Shown here: positions 37,581 to 45,924 of the stretch, one piece after another
How the letters are laid out: the number at the start of each line of letters is the position of its first letter
Numbering within the stretch: the first letter of the stretch is position 1
NCBI RefSeq assembly: GCF_022179245.1
Contig: NZ_BPQM01000090.1
Coordinates: forward strand, 1-53,567
Direction: 5' to 3'
DNA: 53,567 bases
From: Methylobacterium gregans
GTDB taxonomy: Bacteria; Pseudomonadota; Alphaproteobacteria; Rhizobiales; Beijerinckiaceae
Made by a program: the position numbers and the translations under genes
Notes under the pieces: generated by a model
What the model was told of the DNA's origin: nothing
Databases searched by the model: none
The model's input: the letters and a program-made list of their open reading frames with translations, nothing else

Positions 37581-38261
37581 TCAGGCCGCGGTGCCGATCG
37601 CCCGGAACATGAAGCCGCGGGCCTCGGAATCCATCTCGGCCTTGAAGCTGTGGCGCCCCTTCAGGGCCTCCGCGCGCTGCGCCGCCGGTCGCGCGTTCAC
37701 CGCGTCGAGCAGGCGCTTCACGTTGGGCAGATCCGCGATGGCGCCCTCGCCGAGGATGAACGGCACCATCCGGGCCCAGCCCCAGACCGCCATGTCGACG
37801 ATGCCGTAGGTCTCGCCCAGCATCCAGGGCCGCGCGGCGAGGTGCGCGTCGAGGATGCCCCAGTGGCGCCGCGCCTCGAAGGTGTAGCGCTCGACCGCGT
37901 AATCCTGGCCGGGGGGCGCGAAGTGGCGGAAATGCACGCACTGGCCCGAGAACGGCCCGATCCCGGTGGCGACGAACATCAGCCAGGACAGCATCTCGCC
38001 CCGGGCCGCGTCGCCCGCGGGCAGGAAGCGGCCCGCCCCCTCGCAGAGGTGGAGCAGGATCGCGTTCGAGTCGAACACCGTGACGGCGCCGTCGACGATG
38101 GCCGGCACCTTTCGGTTCGGGTTGATCGCGCCGTAGGCGGGGTCGAACTGCTCGCCGCGGCGCACGTCCACCGGCACCGGCTCGTAGGGCAGCCCGAGCT
38201 CCTCCAGGCAGAGCGCCACCTTCATCGGGTTCGGAGAGAGATTGTAGTAGAAGCGGATCAT
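37581..38261 (-). CDS. glutathione S-transferase family protein
   Basis: Cytosolic GST-fold protein of 226 residues. The thioredoxin-like N-terminal domain has FYYNLSPNPMKVALCLEEL with a Ser-Pro-Asn in the active-site turn, the cis-Pro motif NRKVPAIVDG and FDSNAILLHL, which holds glutathione. The all-helical C-terminal domain has TYGIVDMAVWGWARM, the usual N-capping motif. The chosen start at 38261 (MIRFYYN) places the first beta strand normally. A GTG at 38294 would overlap the upstream M48 gene by 4 bases (GTGA) and is a real alternative. It is the last gene of a minus-strand run. Substrate unknown; detoxification or stress roles are typical. Confidence 0.85.
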   Translation of the reverse strand: MIRFYYNLSPNPMKVALCLEELGLPYEPVPVDVRRGEQFDPAYGAINPNRKVPAIVDGAVTVFDSNAILLHLCEGAGRFLPAGDAARGEMLSWLMFVATGIGPFSGQCVHFRHFAPPGQDYAVERYTFEARRHWGILDAHLAARPWMLGETYGIVDMAVWGWARMVPFILGEGAIADLPNVKRLLDAVNARPAAQRAEALKGRHSFKAEMDSEARGFMFRAIGTAA

Positions 38262-38290
38262 CCCAGGTCCTCGCGGAGGGACGGAGTCCG

Positions 38291-39787
38291 TCACTCCGTC
38301 ACGATCTTGTAGCTCTGGCCCGGCCGCAGACTGGCGTTGCGCTCCAGCCCGTTGAGGACGAGGAAGCGCTCGAGCGCCCGGTCGGGCACCGCCATGCGGC
38401 GCGCGAGTTCATCCGGATTCGGCGATCCAGCCTGCACCACTTGGAGCCTCAGAGGGCGCAGGGACTGCGTCTCGGCTGGGGAAACCGCCGCGAGGCTCGC
38501 GATCCAGCGTCGGAAGGCTGGCTCCGGGTCGGTCGCGCCCTTGGCGGCCATGATCATGCGGAAGGTGGTGTCGCCCACCCGCAAAGCCGCAAGCCGGAAC
38601 GTCCAGTCCTTGCCGCGGGAGAGCGCGGTCGCGGCCGGATAGCGGCCGACCTCGCGCAACTCGACCGAGCCCGGCTCGATCGTGTCGTTCCAGGTCGCCT
38701 TCAGCACCGCGTCGAGGCCCTGGCCGGATTCCGCATCGACCTGATCGAACAGCAGGCGGCGGCTGCCCTCCGGTGTGGTGCCGAGCACGGCGTTGCGGGT
38801 GTTCTCGATCACGAAGCCGTCCGGCACCTCGAAGGCGATGCCGAGGCTCGGATGGATGAAGCGGCGCCCCCGCACCGCGCCCTCACCGGGATTGTCGCCG
38901 TAGCTCAAGCCATCGATCGCCGCGAGGTAACGCGCCCGGTCGTCCACCCCGATCCCGGGCGCGCCGCTGCGGCGGGCGGCCCGCGTCACCAGGGTGATGC
39001 GCTCGGCCGTGCCTGGATGGCTCGCCAGCATGTCGGGTTCGCCCGGCGCCCCGGTGCCGGTCTTCAGCGCCAGAGTGCGGTTGAGGCTCGTGAGGAAGCG
39101 GCCCGCGCCGTAGGGGTCGTAGCCCGCCCGCGCGAGGGTCCGCACGCCGACGCCGTCCGCCTCCAGTTCCTGCTCGCGGGAGAAGCGGGCGAGCGCGAAG
39201 CGGGACTGATTCTGAAGCTGGGCGCCGGTCGTCGGGTCGTTCAGCACGTCCGCCACCACGCGGCTGACGAGCTGCGAGCGCAGCTCCAGCTCGGTGCGGG
39301 CGGTGGCGTGCGCCAGGGTGACGTGGGCGATCTCGTGGGCCAGCACCGCGGCGATCTCCGAAGTGTCGGAGGCGAGCGCCACGAGGCCGCGGGTGACGTA
39401 GAGCCGGCCGCTCGGCAGCGCGAAGGCGTTGACCACCGAGGAATCGAGCAGGGTCACCGCGTAGGTCTGGTCCGGCCGGTCGCTCGCCCGCACCAGCCGG
39501 TCGGTGACCTCGCTGAGGAGCTGCAGCGTCGCGGGCGCCCGGTACTCACCGCCGAAGGAGGCGACGAGCTTGAGGTGGTCCGAATCGGCCGGGCGCTGGC
39601 GGCCGGTGATGCGCGGCGCCTCGGCCGGCACCGTGACGGCGGCGGGCGCCAGCACGGCGCCCGTCTGCTCGGCGGCGCAGCCCGCGAGCCCGAGCACGGC
39701 CAGCAGCGCGCAGGCCATCGCCCGCAAGCGGACGGGCGCGCGCTCGCGCACCTCATCGGTCCCGACCTGTCCCGCGCCCCTCTGCAT
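38291..39787 (-). CDS. M48 family metalloprotease, lipoprotein, with C-terminal LysM-like segment
   Basis: Envelope zinc protease, similar in type to BepA/YcaL quality-control proteases. The 498-residue protein has a lipobox LGLAGC (Cys37), so it is probably tethered to a membrane. Zinc ligands are HEIAH (151-155) and E207 in REQELEADG, all intact. The middle region (about 300-440) has a beta-rich FIHPSLGIAFEVPDGF domain seen in alphaproteobacterial members. The last ~45 residues (MAVPDRALERFLVLNGL then LRPGQSYKIV) resemble a LysM peptidoglycan-binding motif. An ATG at 39787 overlaps the upstream gene; a GTG at 39751, directly after that gene's stop, is an alternative start. Confidence 0.87.
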   Translation of the reverse strand: MQRGAGQVGTDEVRERAPVRLRAMACALLAVLGLAGCAAEQTGAVLAPAAVTVPAEAPRITGRQRPADSDHLKLVASFGGEYRAPATLQLLSEVTDRLVRASDRPDQTYAVTLLDSSVVNAFALPSGRLYVTRGLVALASDTSEIAAVLAHEIAHVTLAHATARTELELRSQLVSRVVADVLNDPTTGAQLQNQSRFALARFSREQELEADGVGVRTLARAGYDPYGAGRFLTSLNRTLALKTGTGAPGEPDMLASHPGTAERITLVTRAARRSGAPGIGVDDRARYLAAIDGLSYGDNPGEGAVRGRRFIHPSLGIAFEVPDGFVIENTRNAVLGTTPEGSRRLLFDQVDAESGQGLDAVLKATWNDTIEPGSVELREVGRYPAATALSRGKDWTFRLAALRVGDTTFRMIMAAKGATDPEPAFRRWIASLAAVSPAETQSLRPLRLQVVQAGSPNPDELARRMAVPDRALERFLVLNGLERNASLRPGQSYKIVTE

Positions 39788-40664
39788 GCCCCGATTCGGC
39801 GCCGCGGCGCCCGTCCTCCGTCCCCGCCTCGTCGAGCAGCTCGACCAGCTCCGGCACCGCGATGTCGATCGCTGGACCCCGTCGGATCTCGACGATGCCC
39901 CGCACCCGGACACGTCTGCCGGCGAGCCCCGGCCCAGTCAAACCATGTTCGAGCACCCCGCGCCAAGTGCGTTTCGACACTGTGACCGTGAGCCCGTCCT
40001 CGCCCCTGCGCACGAAGTCGATGTAGGTGCGGGCGGCCCGCTCGCCGACATGGCGCACCCGGGCCTCGACCACGACGAAGCGCCCTTCCCGGGCACGAAG
40101 GCCCGGCCCGTCCCGTGCCTCGGGGAGCGGTGTCCGCCACAGGCCGAGCCCTCGCGCCCGGGCCCCGGCCTCGACCCGCAACAGGGCCGGACGGCAGAGC
40201 GCATCGGCCTCGCCCGGATCGACGGCGGCCAGCCCCGCGGCGGCGAGCCCGCCCGCGAGATCGGGCTCCCCATCCCCCAGCAGGACGTCCGGAACAAGGT
40301 CGGCGCGCTGGCGGCCCCACCGGTCGGGCCCGCCACGGGGCACGACGGTGAGATCCCGAGCGCGCCGCACCTCCAACCAAGCCCGTGCAGCCGCCGCCTC
40401 GGGTTCCTCCGGCCAGCGCAGCGAATCGAGGAGGATGCGAGCGCCGGAGGCGAGGCGGATCTCGCCGCGTAGACCGACCTCGGCGATCCGGTCGATACGG
40501 GCAGGGCCGGCGCGGCAGGCGTCCGCTCCCTGCGCGGCGGCGATCGAGATCGGACTGCATGGCGTCAGAACGGCGAGGAGAGCGGCCGCGAGCGCGACGG
40601 TCTGCCTTCCGACTCGGCACACAAGTCGGCCCCTGATCCGCCTGCCGATCCGTTCCGCCCGCAT
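39753..40664 (-). CDS. exported SNase-like (thermonuclease-fold) protein
   Basis: The 303-residue protein has an N-terminal signal segment (a basic lead, then VALAAALLAVLTPCS and a likely cut after AAA near residue 46). A staphylococcal-nuclease-like fold follows: ARILLDSLRWPEEPEA aligns with the RLxGIDAPE segment and DRWGRQRADLV with the DRYGRxLAxV segment of active nucleases. The latter arginine is kept, but the first active-site region is altered, so nuclease activity is doubtful. The C-terminal ~110 residues (RFVVVEARVRHVGER onward) look like an OB-type domain seen with bacterial SNase proteins. An upstream open frame would run into the tRNA promoter, so the ATG at 40664 is preferred. Confidence 0.75.
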   Translation of the reverse strand: MRAERIGRRIRGRLVCRVGRQTVALAAALLAVLTPCSPISIAAAQGADACRAGPARIDRIAEVGLRGEIRLASGARILLDSLRWPEEPEAAAARAWLEVRRARDLTVVPRGGPDRWGRQRADLVPDVLLGDGEPDLAGGLAAAGLAAVDPGEADALCRPALLRVEAGARARGLGLWRTPLPEARDGPGLRAREGRFVVVEARVRHVGERAARTYIDFVRRGEDGLTVTVSKRTWRGVLEHGLTGPGLAGRRVRVRGIVEIRRGPAIDIAVPELVELLDEAGTEDGRRGAESGHAEGRGTGRDR

Positions 40665-40692
40665 GCGCCCCGACCCACCTGTCCGGCCACGG

Positions 40693-40721
40693 TTGGCCCG
40701 GCCCGCGGAGGATGCTATGAG
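40693..40721 (+). promoter_or_regulatory. candidate promoter of tRNA-Arg(CCU)
   Basis: TTGGCC at 40693-40698 and TATGAG at 40716-40721 are spaced by 17 bases and would start transcription a few bases before the tRNA 5' end at 40733. The match is by eye to a sigma70-type consensus. Confidence 0.4.
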
Positions 40722-40732
40722 AGCCGTGGTGG

Positions 40733-41067
40733 GTCTCCGTAGCTCAGCTGGACAGAGCACAGGTTTCCTAAACGCAAATTGGGCGCCGCGCCGGGAAACC
40801 GCGCGGCGGATCCGCTCAAAGTCGGGGAAAGCTCACGGCGCGTTCCGCGCCCTGCCGATCCCGAGCCAAGCCGAAGGGAATGCGCCAGCATTTCCCCCGG
40901 AAGGTGTAGAGACTAGACGGGCGGCACCTAACGGCAGGACCTTCGGGACCGCGCCCAGGGTGAAGGGATAGTCCAGACCACGAACGTCGCGGACAGTTGC
41001 GGCGGCGGCGAAAGCCGAAGTGGGATGAAACCTGGGGTCGCAGGTTCGAGCCCTGCCGGGGACACCA
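40733..41067 (+). tRNA. tRNA-Arg(CCU), split by a group I intron
   Basis: The two exons (40733-40769 and 41028-41067) form a full cloverleaf: acceptor GTCTCCG/CGGGGAC with one G-T wobble, D stem GCTC/GAGC, anticodon stem CAGGT/ACCTG, anticodon loop TTCCTAA with anticodon CCT at 40767-40769, T stem GCAGG/CCTGC with loop TTCGAGC, discriminator A and an encoded CCA. The tRNA reads AGG codons. The intron sits directly after anticodon position 36, so no functional tRNA forms until it is spliced. Introns at this site are known from tRNA-Arg(CCU) of Agrobacterium. It lies between the divergent SNase-like gene and the XRE regulator. Confidence 0.95.
40770..41027 (+). ncRNA. self-splicing group I intron (Azoarcus-like, IC3 type)
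   Basis: This 258-nt intron should remove itself from tRNA-Arg(CCU). P1 is exon CCT plus AA pairing with TTGGG (40779-40783), with the required T-G wobble at the 5' splice site. P2 follows (CGCCGCGC 40784-40791 with GCGCGGCG 40801-40808) and is capped by GG-GAAA-CC. The R element GTGTAGAGACTAGACGG (40904-40920) and S element AAGGGATAGTCC (40963-40974) make P7 (GACTA/TAGTC). P9 has a GAAA loop (CGGC-GAAA-GCCG, 41006-41017). The last base is G41027, as needed, and exon 2 starts AAACCTG, allowing P10 with TT of the guide. There is no homing endonuclease gene. The layout and conserved strings match the Azoarcus tRNA-Ile intron. Confidence 0.92.
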
Positions 41068-41227
41068 CCACACGCTTTCGTGCTACAATTTCAAATGGCG
41101 CTACGCGCTCTGGCGCAACAATGTAACGGTTCGCGCCGTGACAAAACGCGCGCCAGCGCCTAAGCTTGGCTGTATCCAAGCCCGGATGGCCGAGCCTACG
41201 TCGTCCGGGCCGCAATGCGAGAGCGTG

Positions 41228-41638
41228 ATGGCAGGCCAGAAGACCGATCAGCGCGATGTCTATGTCGGGCAGCGCATCGCCGAACAGCGGCGGAAAGCCT
41301 CTCTGACCCAGAGGCGTGTAGCCGAGAGCTTCGGCATGTCGGCCGCCCAGCTGCAGAAATACGAGAAGGGCACGAACCGGATCAGTGCGATCCATCTCGA
41401 CATCTTTTCGCGTATGACGGGCGTCCCGCTGGAATATTTCTTCCAGGGCGCGCCCCGGCTCGATGACGTGCATCAGGACGGCTTCGCCGAGGGGCGGCAG
41501 CAGCCCTACGCGGCCGAGACCGACCTCCAGAACCTTGCCGAGGTTATGGCCCAACGCGTGGGCGAGCATCTGCCCGAATCGCTTCGACGCGACATCGCCG
41601 CTGCCGCCCAGGCCTTCAGCCGCAAGCTGGGCGGCTGA
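41228..41638 (+). CDS. XRE-family helix-turn-helix regulator
   Basis: The 136-residue protein has an XRE/Cro-C1 helix-turn-helix at about residues 12-68: GQRIAEQRRKASLTQRRVAESFGMS followed by AAQLQKYEKGTNRIS and HLDIFSRMTGVPLEYFF. The C-terminal half (about 80-136) is acidic then helical (NLAEVMAQRVGEHLPESLRRDI) and may mediate dimerisation. A helix-turn-helix gene before metK is a common arrangement in Hyphomicrobiales. The ATG at 41228 has a purine-rich GCGAGAG upstream; an ATG at 41186 in the same frame is an alternative. Its targets are not visible. Confidence 0.85.
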   Translation: MAGQKTDQRDVYVGQRIAEQRRKASLTQRRVAESFGMSAAQLQKYEKGTNRISAIHLDIFSRMTGVPLEYFFQGAPRLDDVHQDGFAEGRQQPYAAETDLQNLAEVMAQRVGEHLPESLRRDIAAAAQAFSRKLGG

Positions 41639-41739
41639 CCGGGCGCAACCGGCGCTGCGAGCGGGCTGGGGCTGTTGTTCCGACCGCTTCGTCCGGAATA
41701 ACGGATGCGTTCGTCGTTTCGGCTTGACCCTCGGCGGCG

Positions 41740-41810
41740 GCGGGTGCGAGAACCCGCACCGTCAATCCGGGCCCGTCGCCTCAGCCACGAGGATGCGCCC
41801 GTCACACGGG
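41740..41810 (+). promoter_or_regulatory. structured metK leader: two alternative hairpins and an RBS-pairing hairpin
   Basis: GCGGGT (41740-41745) pairs with ACCCGC (41752-41757), while GGTGCG (41743-41748) can instead pair with CGCACC (41755-41760); the two cannot form together. Nearer the gene, CCCGT (41798-41802) pairs with ACGGG (41806-41810) and hides the only Shine-Dalgarno-like ACGGGA, which lies 9 bases before the ATG at 41821. This fits a leader that controls translation, but it does not match a SAM riboswitch class I can name. Confidence 0.4.
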
Positions 41811-41820
41811 ATGCACCGCG

Positions 41821-42996
41821 ATGCCGCGCTCAGACTATCTGTTCACCAGCGAGTCCGTCTCCGAAGGCCATCCGGACAAGGTCTGCGACCGGATCTCCGA
41901 CACGGTGGTCGACGCCTACCTCGCGGCGATGCCCGAGGCCCGCCTCGGCGTCGAGACGCTGGCCACGACCAACCGGATCGTGATCGCGGGCGAGGTGCGC
42001 GGCCCCGACTCGGTCACCTTCAAGGATCTCGAGGCGCTGACCCGCGAGGCCGTGCGGGACATCGGCTACGAGCAGTCGGGCTTCCACTGGAAGAACAACG
42101 ACGTCGCCATCCACCTCCACGCCCAGTCGGCCGACATTGCGCAGGGCGTAGACGCCGCCGGCAACAAGGACGAGGGCGCGGGCGACCAGGGCATCATGTT
42201 CGGCTACGCCGCCGACGAGACCCCGGAGTTGATGCCGGCCCCGATCTTCTACGCCCACAAGATCCTCAAGGACCTCGCCGACGCCCGCAAGGCGAAGGAC
42301 GGCGACGCGGCCAAGCTCGGCCCCGACGCCAAGAGCCAGGTCACGGTGCGCTACGCGAACGGCCGCCCGGTCGAGGTGACGCAGATCGTGCTCTCGACCC
42401 AGCACCTCGACGAGTCGCTCGATTCCGCCGACGTGCGCGCCATCGTGGAGCCCTACATCCTGCGCGCCCTGCCGGAGGGCTGGGTCAACGAGGGCACCGT
42501 CTGGCACGTCAACCCGACCGGCAAGTTCGTGATCGGCGGCCCCGACGGCGATGCCGGCCTCACCGGCCGCAAGATCATCGTGGACACCTATGGCGGTGCG
42601 GCGCCTCACGGCGGCGGCGCCTTCTCGGGCAAGGACCCGACCAAGGTCGACCGCTCGGCGGCCTACGCGGCCCGCTACCTCGCCAAGAACGTGGTCGCCG
42701 CCGGCCTCGCGCGCCGCGCGACCATCCAGCTGGCCTACGCGATCGGCGTGTCGAAGCCGCTCTCGATCTACGTCGACCTGCACGGCACGGGCACGGTGGA
42801 CGAGGCCCGGCTCGAGGCTGTCCTGATGGACGCCCTCGACCTCTCGCCCCGTGGCATCCGCACGGCGCTCCAGCTCAATAAGCCGATCTACGCGCGCACC
42901 TCCGCCTACGGCCATTTCGGTCGGGCGCCGGACGCCGACGGCGGCTTCTCCTGGGAGCGCACCGACCTCGCGCCCAAGCTGAAGTCGGCCTTCTGA
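41821..42996 (+). CDS. metK: S-adenosylmethionine synthetase
   Basis: Makes S-adenosylmethionine from methionine and ATP, the methyl donor for CcrM, TrmB and the FkbM enzyme of this window. The 391-residue protein has the family N-terminus [20 protein letters not shown], with the HPDK ATP loop, the [12 protein letters not shown] signature in the middle and [19 protein letters not shown] near residue 265. The C-terminal domain ends with [18 protein letters not shown]. It is full length. It follows the XRE regulator by 182 bases and precedes trmB by 8 bases, so the last two are co-transcribed. Confidence 0.97.
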   Translation: MPRSDYLFTSESVSEGHPDKVCDRISDTVVDAYLAAMPEARLGVETLATTNRIVIAGEVRGPDSVTFKDLEALTREAVRDIGYEQSGFHWKNNDVAIHLHAQSADIAQGVDAAGNKDEGAGDQGIMFGYAADETPELMPAPIFYAHKILKDLADARKAKDGDAAKLGPDAKSQVTVRYANGRPVEVTQIVLSTQHLDESLDSADVRAIVEPYILRALPEGWVNEGTVWHVNPTGKFVIGGPDGDAGLTGRKIIVDTYGGAAPHGGGAFSGKDPTKVDRSAAYAARYLAKNVVAAGLARRATIQLAYAIGVSKPLSIYVDLHGTGTVDEARLEAVLMDALDLSPRGIRTALQLNKPIYARTSAYGHFGRAPDADGGFSWERTDLAPKLKSAF

Positions 42997-43004
42997 GCCT
43001 CCTG

Positions 43005-43754
43005 ATGAGCGGGAGGGATCAGGTCCCTCCCGCGCAGGAGGGTGTTCACGACGCGGAGGAGGCGCCCGAGCGCGCCTTCTTCGGCCGCCGCAAGGGCAAG
43101 CGCCTGCGCGACGCGCAGGAGCGGCGTCTCGCCGAGCTGCTGCCCGCGCTCCGGGTGACGGTGCCGTCCGTCGGTACGCTCGATCCCGCGACGCTCTTCC
43201 CCGCGGTGTCGGATCTGCGCGAGGTCTGGCTGGAGATCGGCTTCGGCGGGGGCGAGCACCTCGCGGCCCAGGCGGCGGCCCATCCGGATATCGGCATCAT
43301 CGGGGCCGAGCCCTTCGTCAACGGCGTGGTCAAGCTGCTGCGCGCGGTGGACGAGCAGGGCTTGCGCAACGTGCGCATCCGCGACGAGGACGTGACCGCG
43401 CTCCTCGCCCGGCTGCCCGACGCCTGCCTGTCCCGCGTCTACCTGCTCTACCCCGATCCCTGGCCGAAGCGCCGCCAGCGCAAGCGCCGCTTCGTCTCGG
43501 AAGGCTCGCTTGCCGAGATCGCCCGCGTCCTGAAGGACGGCGGCGTGTTCCGCTTCGCCAGCGACATCGACGACTACGCCGGCTGGACCCTGGCGCGGGC
43601 CGCCCGCTGCCCGGACCTCGCCTGGACGGCCGCCCGAGCCGACGACTGGCGGCAGCCCTTCCCGGGCTGGCCCGGCACCCGCTACGAGGCCAAGGCAATC
43701 GCGGCCGGGCGCCGGCCCACCTATCTGGAATTCGCCCGCCGCGCGCGGGGCTGA
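43005..43754 (+). CDS. trmB: tRNA (guanine-N7)-methyltransferase
   Basis: Forms m7G46 in the variable loop of tRNA with SAM. The 249-residue protein has WLEIGFGGGEHL (SAM motif I), GAEPFVNGVVKLL, and the TrmB hallmark YLLYPDPWPKRRQRKRRFVSE with its PDPWPK motif. The C-terminus has WPGTRYEAKAIAAGRRPTYLEF, where TRYE is the substrate-binding segment. About 50 N-terminal residues are charged and variable. It starts 8 bases after metK, whose product it uses. Both exons of the nearby tRNA-Arg carry a G-rich variable loop (GGGTC), the sort of target it modifies. Confidence 0.95.
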   Translation: MSGRDQVPPAQEGVHDAEEAPERAFFGRRKGKRLRDAQERRLAELLPALRVTVPSVGTLDPATLFPAVSDLREVWLEIGFGGGEHLAAQAAAHPDIGIIGAEPFVNGVVKLLRAVDEQGLRNVRIRDEDVTALLARLPDACLSRVYLLYPDPWPKRRQRKRRFVSEGSLAEIARVLKDGGVFRFASDIDDYAGWTLARAARCPDLAWTAARADDWRQPFPGWPGTRYEAKAIAAGRRPTYLEFARRARG

Positions 43755-43946
43755 ACGCTCCTGCGGAACCTGCCAAGCCCCCTCACCCATAGGCGGAGGG
43801 TACCCGCGCCGCGTGCACCGCGCGGCTTGCTACCATCCGCCGTATAAGCGCGGCCTTGCCGCCGCGGCGCGCTCCGGCCATGGTGCGCGACCGGGACGGG
43901 GGCGTCACCGGGGCCGCGAGCAGCCCCGGGCGTTCGAGGATGCGGT

Positions 43947-45671
43947 TTGGGCGACGGCACTGACCACGATCCGGCGGGAGCCGAAGGGATCTTCCGTACG
44001 GCCTTCGCGCGTGCGGAGGTCGGCATCGCCGTGTTGAACGCGGGCGGAACGCGGCTCCGCGACGCCAACCCCGCCCTCTGTGCCCTCCTCGGCTACCCCG
44101 CGGGCGCCCTCGCTGGCTGCCCGCTCGCGGATCTGATCGGACCGGGCGAGGAGCCGGGCGAGGGCATCCGCTCCTGGCGCCGCGCGGATGGGGTGGCTCT
44201 CGACGTCCGCGTGCGCGGGACCGGGCCCGTCCTCACCGTCGAGGCGGTCGATCCCGACGCGGCGGCGCATTCCGAAGAAAACCATGAGGCGCTCGCCGCG
44301 GCGGGCCTCGGCGAGTGGCGCTGGGAACGGGCGAGCGGCCGGGTGATCCTGTCCCGGCGCGCGGGCCAGATCCTCGGCCATCCCGCCGGCACCGCCCCGA
44401 CCTGGGACACGCTGCGGCGGGCCGTGCCCGAGGAGGCCATGGAGCGGCTCGCGGCCGCCGTGCGCGCGAGCCTGGCGGATGGCGTACCCTACGCCTTCGA
44501 GGGAGCCTTGCGCCGACTCGACGACGGTCGCACGGTGGTCGTCGCCAGCCGCGGCCAGCCGGTTCGGGGACCGGACGGAACGGTGACGGGCCTCGCCGGC
44601 GTGGTGCAGGACATCACCACCCGGGTCCAGGCCCGGGACGAGCTCGTGGCCCGCGACCACCGACTGCGCGCCGCGACCTCGATCGCCCGGCTCGGCATCT
44701 TCGAGTGGCACATGCTCGAGGACCAGGCGCTCTGGGAGAACGAGCGGATGTTCGAGATCTTCGGGCGCACGCCCGAGGACGGCACGATCGGCAAGTCCGA
44801 GTTCCTCGACGACATCCTCCACCCGGACGACCGCGACCGGGTGCGCACGGCGATCTCGCGGGCCCTGCGGGAGGACGACATCCTGCACGTCACCGGCCGC
44901 GTCCGGCGCAAGAGCGACGGGGCTTGGCGCACCATCGACATGGCCGGCCGCTTCGAGCGGGACGCGCCGAACCGCCTGCCGCGCCGCCTGATCGGCGTCG
45001 TCGCCGACGTCACCGACCGCCGCACCGCGGAGGAGCGCCAGACGCTCCTGATCCGCGAGTTGCACCACCGGGTGAAGAACACGCTCGCGACCGTGCAGGC
45101 GATCGTCGGCTCGACGGCGCGCACCGCCTCCAGCATCGAGAGCTTCTACGAGGCCTTCGTCGGGCGCATCAAATCGCTCGCCCACACCCACACGGTCCTC
45201 ACCGAGGACACCTGGCAGACCGCGAACCTGCGGGACCTCCTAGTCAATGAGTTGAAGCCCTACGCTGAATCGGAGGCGGCGGACGCGGTCGACGGGCGCG
45301 TCGTGCTGGAGGGACCCGACCTCGACCTACCCTCCGAGATGGCGGTGCCGGTCGGCATGGCGATCCATGAGCTGACCACCAACGCGGCGAAGTACGGCGC
45401 GCTCTCAAACCGCCGCGGCCGGGTCACGGTAACATGGTCGCTGGAGCCGGGAGAGGCAGCCGGCATCCTGCACTTCCGCTGGCGCGAGAGCGGCGGCCCG
45501 CCGGTGCAGCCGCCCCGCCGCCAGGGCTTCGGCTCGCGCCTGCTCCAGCGGGTGCTGACCGCCCAGGTCCAGGCGCAGGTCGAGACCGACTACGCCCCGG
45601 AGGGTTTTTCGCTGAGCATGCGGGCTCCGCTGCCGGGCCGGACCCGGATCTTGAACCCGCTCGCGGGGTAA
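43947..45671 (+). CDS. PAS-domain sensor histidine kinase, HWE family
   Basis: The 574-residue soluble kinase has three PAS-type modules (about 10-90, 105-215 and 230-345; PAC-type ends include DITTRVQARDELVARD and DVTDRRTAEERQ). The HWE kinase core begins with the phospho-acceptor box LLIRELHHRVKNTLATVQAI (H374). The N box is MAIHELTTNAAKYGALSN, followed by FRWRESGGPPV, which carries the W and E of the family name, and GFGSRLL. No transmembrane segment is seen, so it probably senses a cytoplasmic cue such as redox or light; no cofactor Cys is obvious. The start is a TTG; an upstream ATG is out of frame. No response regulator is adjacent. HWE kinases commonly feed PhyR, which is not in the window. 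Confidence 0.88.
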   Translation: MGDGTDHDPAGAEGIFRTAFARAEVGIAVLNAGGTRLRDANPALCALLGYPAGALAGCPLADLIGPGEEPGEGIRSWRRADGVALDVRVRGTGPVLTVEAVDPDAAAHSEENHEALAAAGLGEWRWERASGRVILSRRAGQILGHPAGTAPTWDTLRRAVPEEAMERLAAAVRASLADGVPYAFEGALRRLDDGRTVVVASRGQPVRGPDGTVTGLAGVVQDITTRVQARDELVARDHRLRAATSIARLGIFEWHMLEDQALWENERMFEIFGRTPEDGTIGKSEFLDDILHPDDRDRVRTAISRALREDDILHVTGRVRRKSDGAWRTIDMAGRFERDAPNRLPRRLIGVVADVTDRRTAEERQTLLIRELHHRVKNTLATVQAIVGSTARTASSIESFYEAFVGRIKSLAHTHTVLTEDTWQTANLRDLLVNELKPYAESEAADAVDGRVVLEGPDLDLPSEMAVPVGMAIHELTTNAAKYGALSNRRGRVTVTWSLEPGEAAGILHFRWRESGGPPVQPPRRQGFGSRLLQRVLTAQVQAQVETDYAPEGFSLSMRAPLPGRTRILNPLAG

Positions 45672-45924
45672 GGCTTGGGGTCGCGGTGCTGCTCAGGAAG
45701 AGGCACCACCCTGTCCGGCATTCCGGGCCAGCACGCCCCGGAGCGCAGGGGAGGACGCCCGGGAATCCAGAGCAACAAGGGCGCGGAGTGGCGCGATCTT
45801 GATCTGCGGAGGAGATGTGAGCGCTTCGCGCCGTCTCTTGGCGAGATCCGGCACGCCATCCGCTCACGCCCCGGGTATCCGCGAGAGCGGTAGCGACCTC
45901 TTGGATCGCACCGCCGATTTCCAA

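Noticed and set aside
40793..40800. GGGAAACC as the internal guide sequence of the intron
   Set aside because: It pairs perfectly with the exon end, but it lies in the capping loop of P2, as in the Azoarcus intron. The guide is TTGGG immediately before P2. The extra pairing is kept as a separate finding.
40816..41073. Minus-strand frame with MWWCPRQGSNLRP over the tRNA
   Set aside because: This is the classic false protein read antisense across a tRNA T arm; the locus is a tRNA plus intron.
41639..41820. A known SAM riboswitch before metK
   Set aside because: The leader has hairpins but I cannot match conserved SAM-I, SAM-II, SAM-IV or SAM/SAH motifs.
45672..45924. A small ORF starting near 45815 after GGAGGA
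   Set aside because: The ATG there is followed at once by a stop (ATGTGA), and the GTG frame continues antisense into the next gene without a plausible product.
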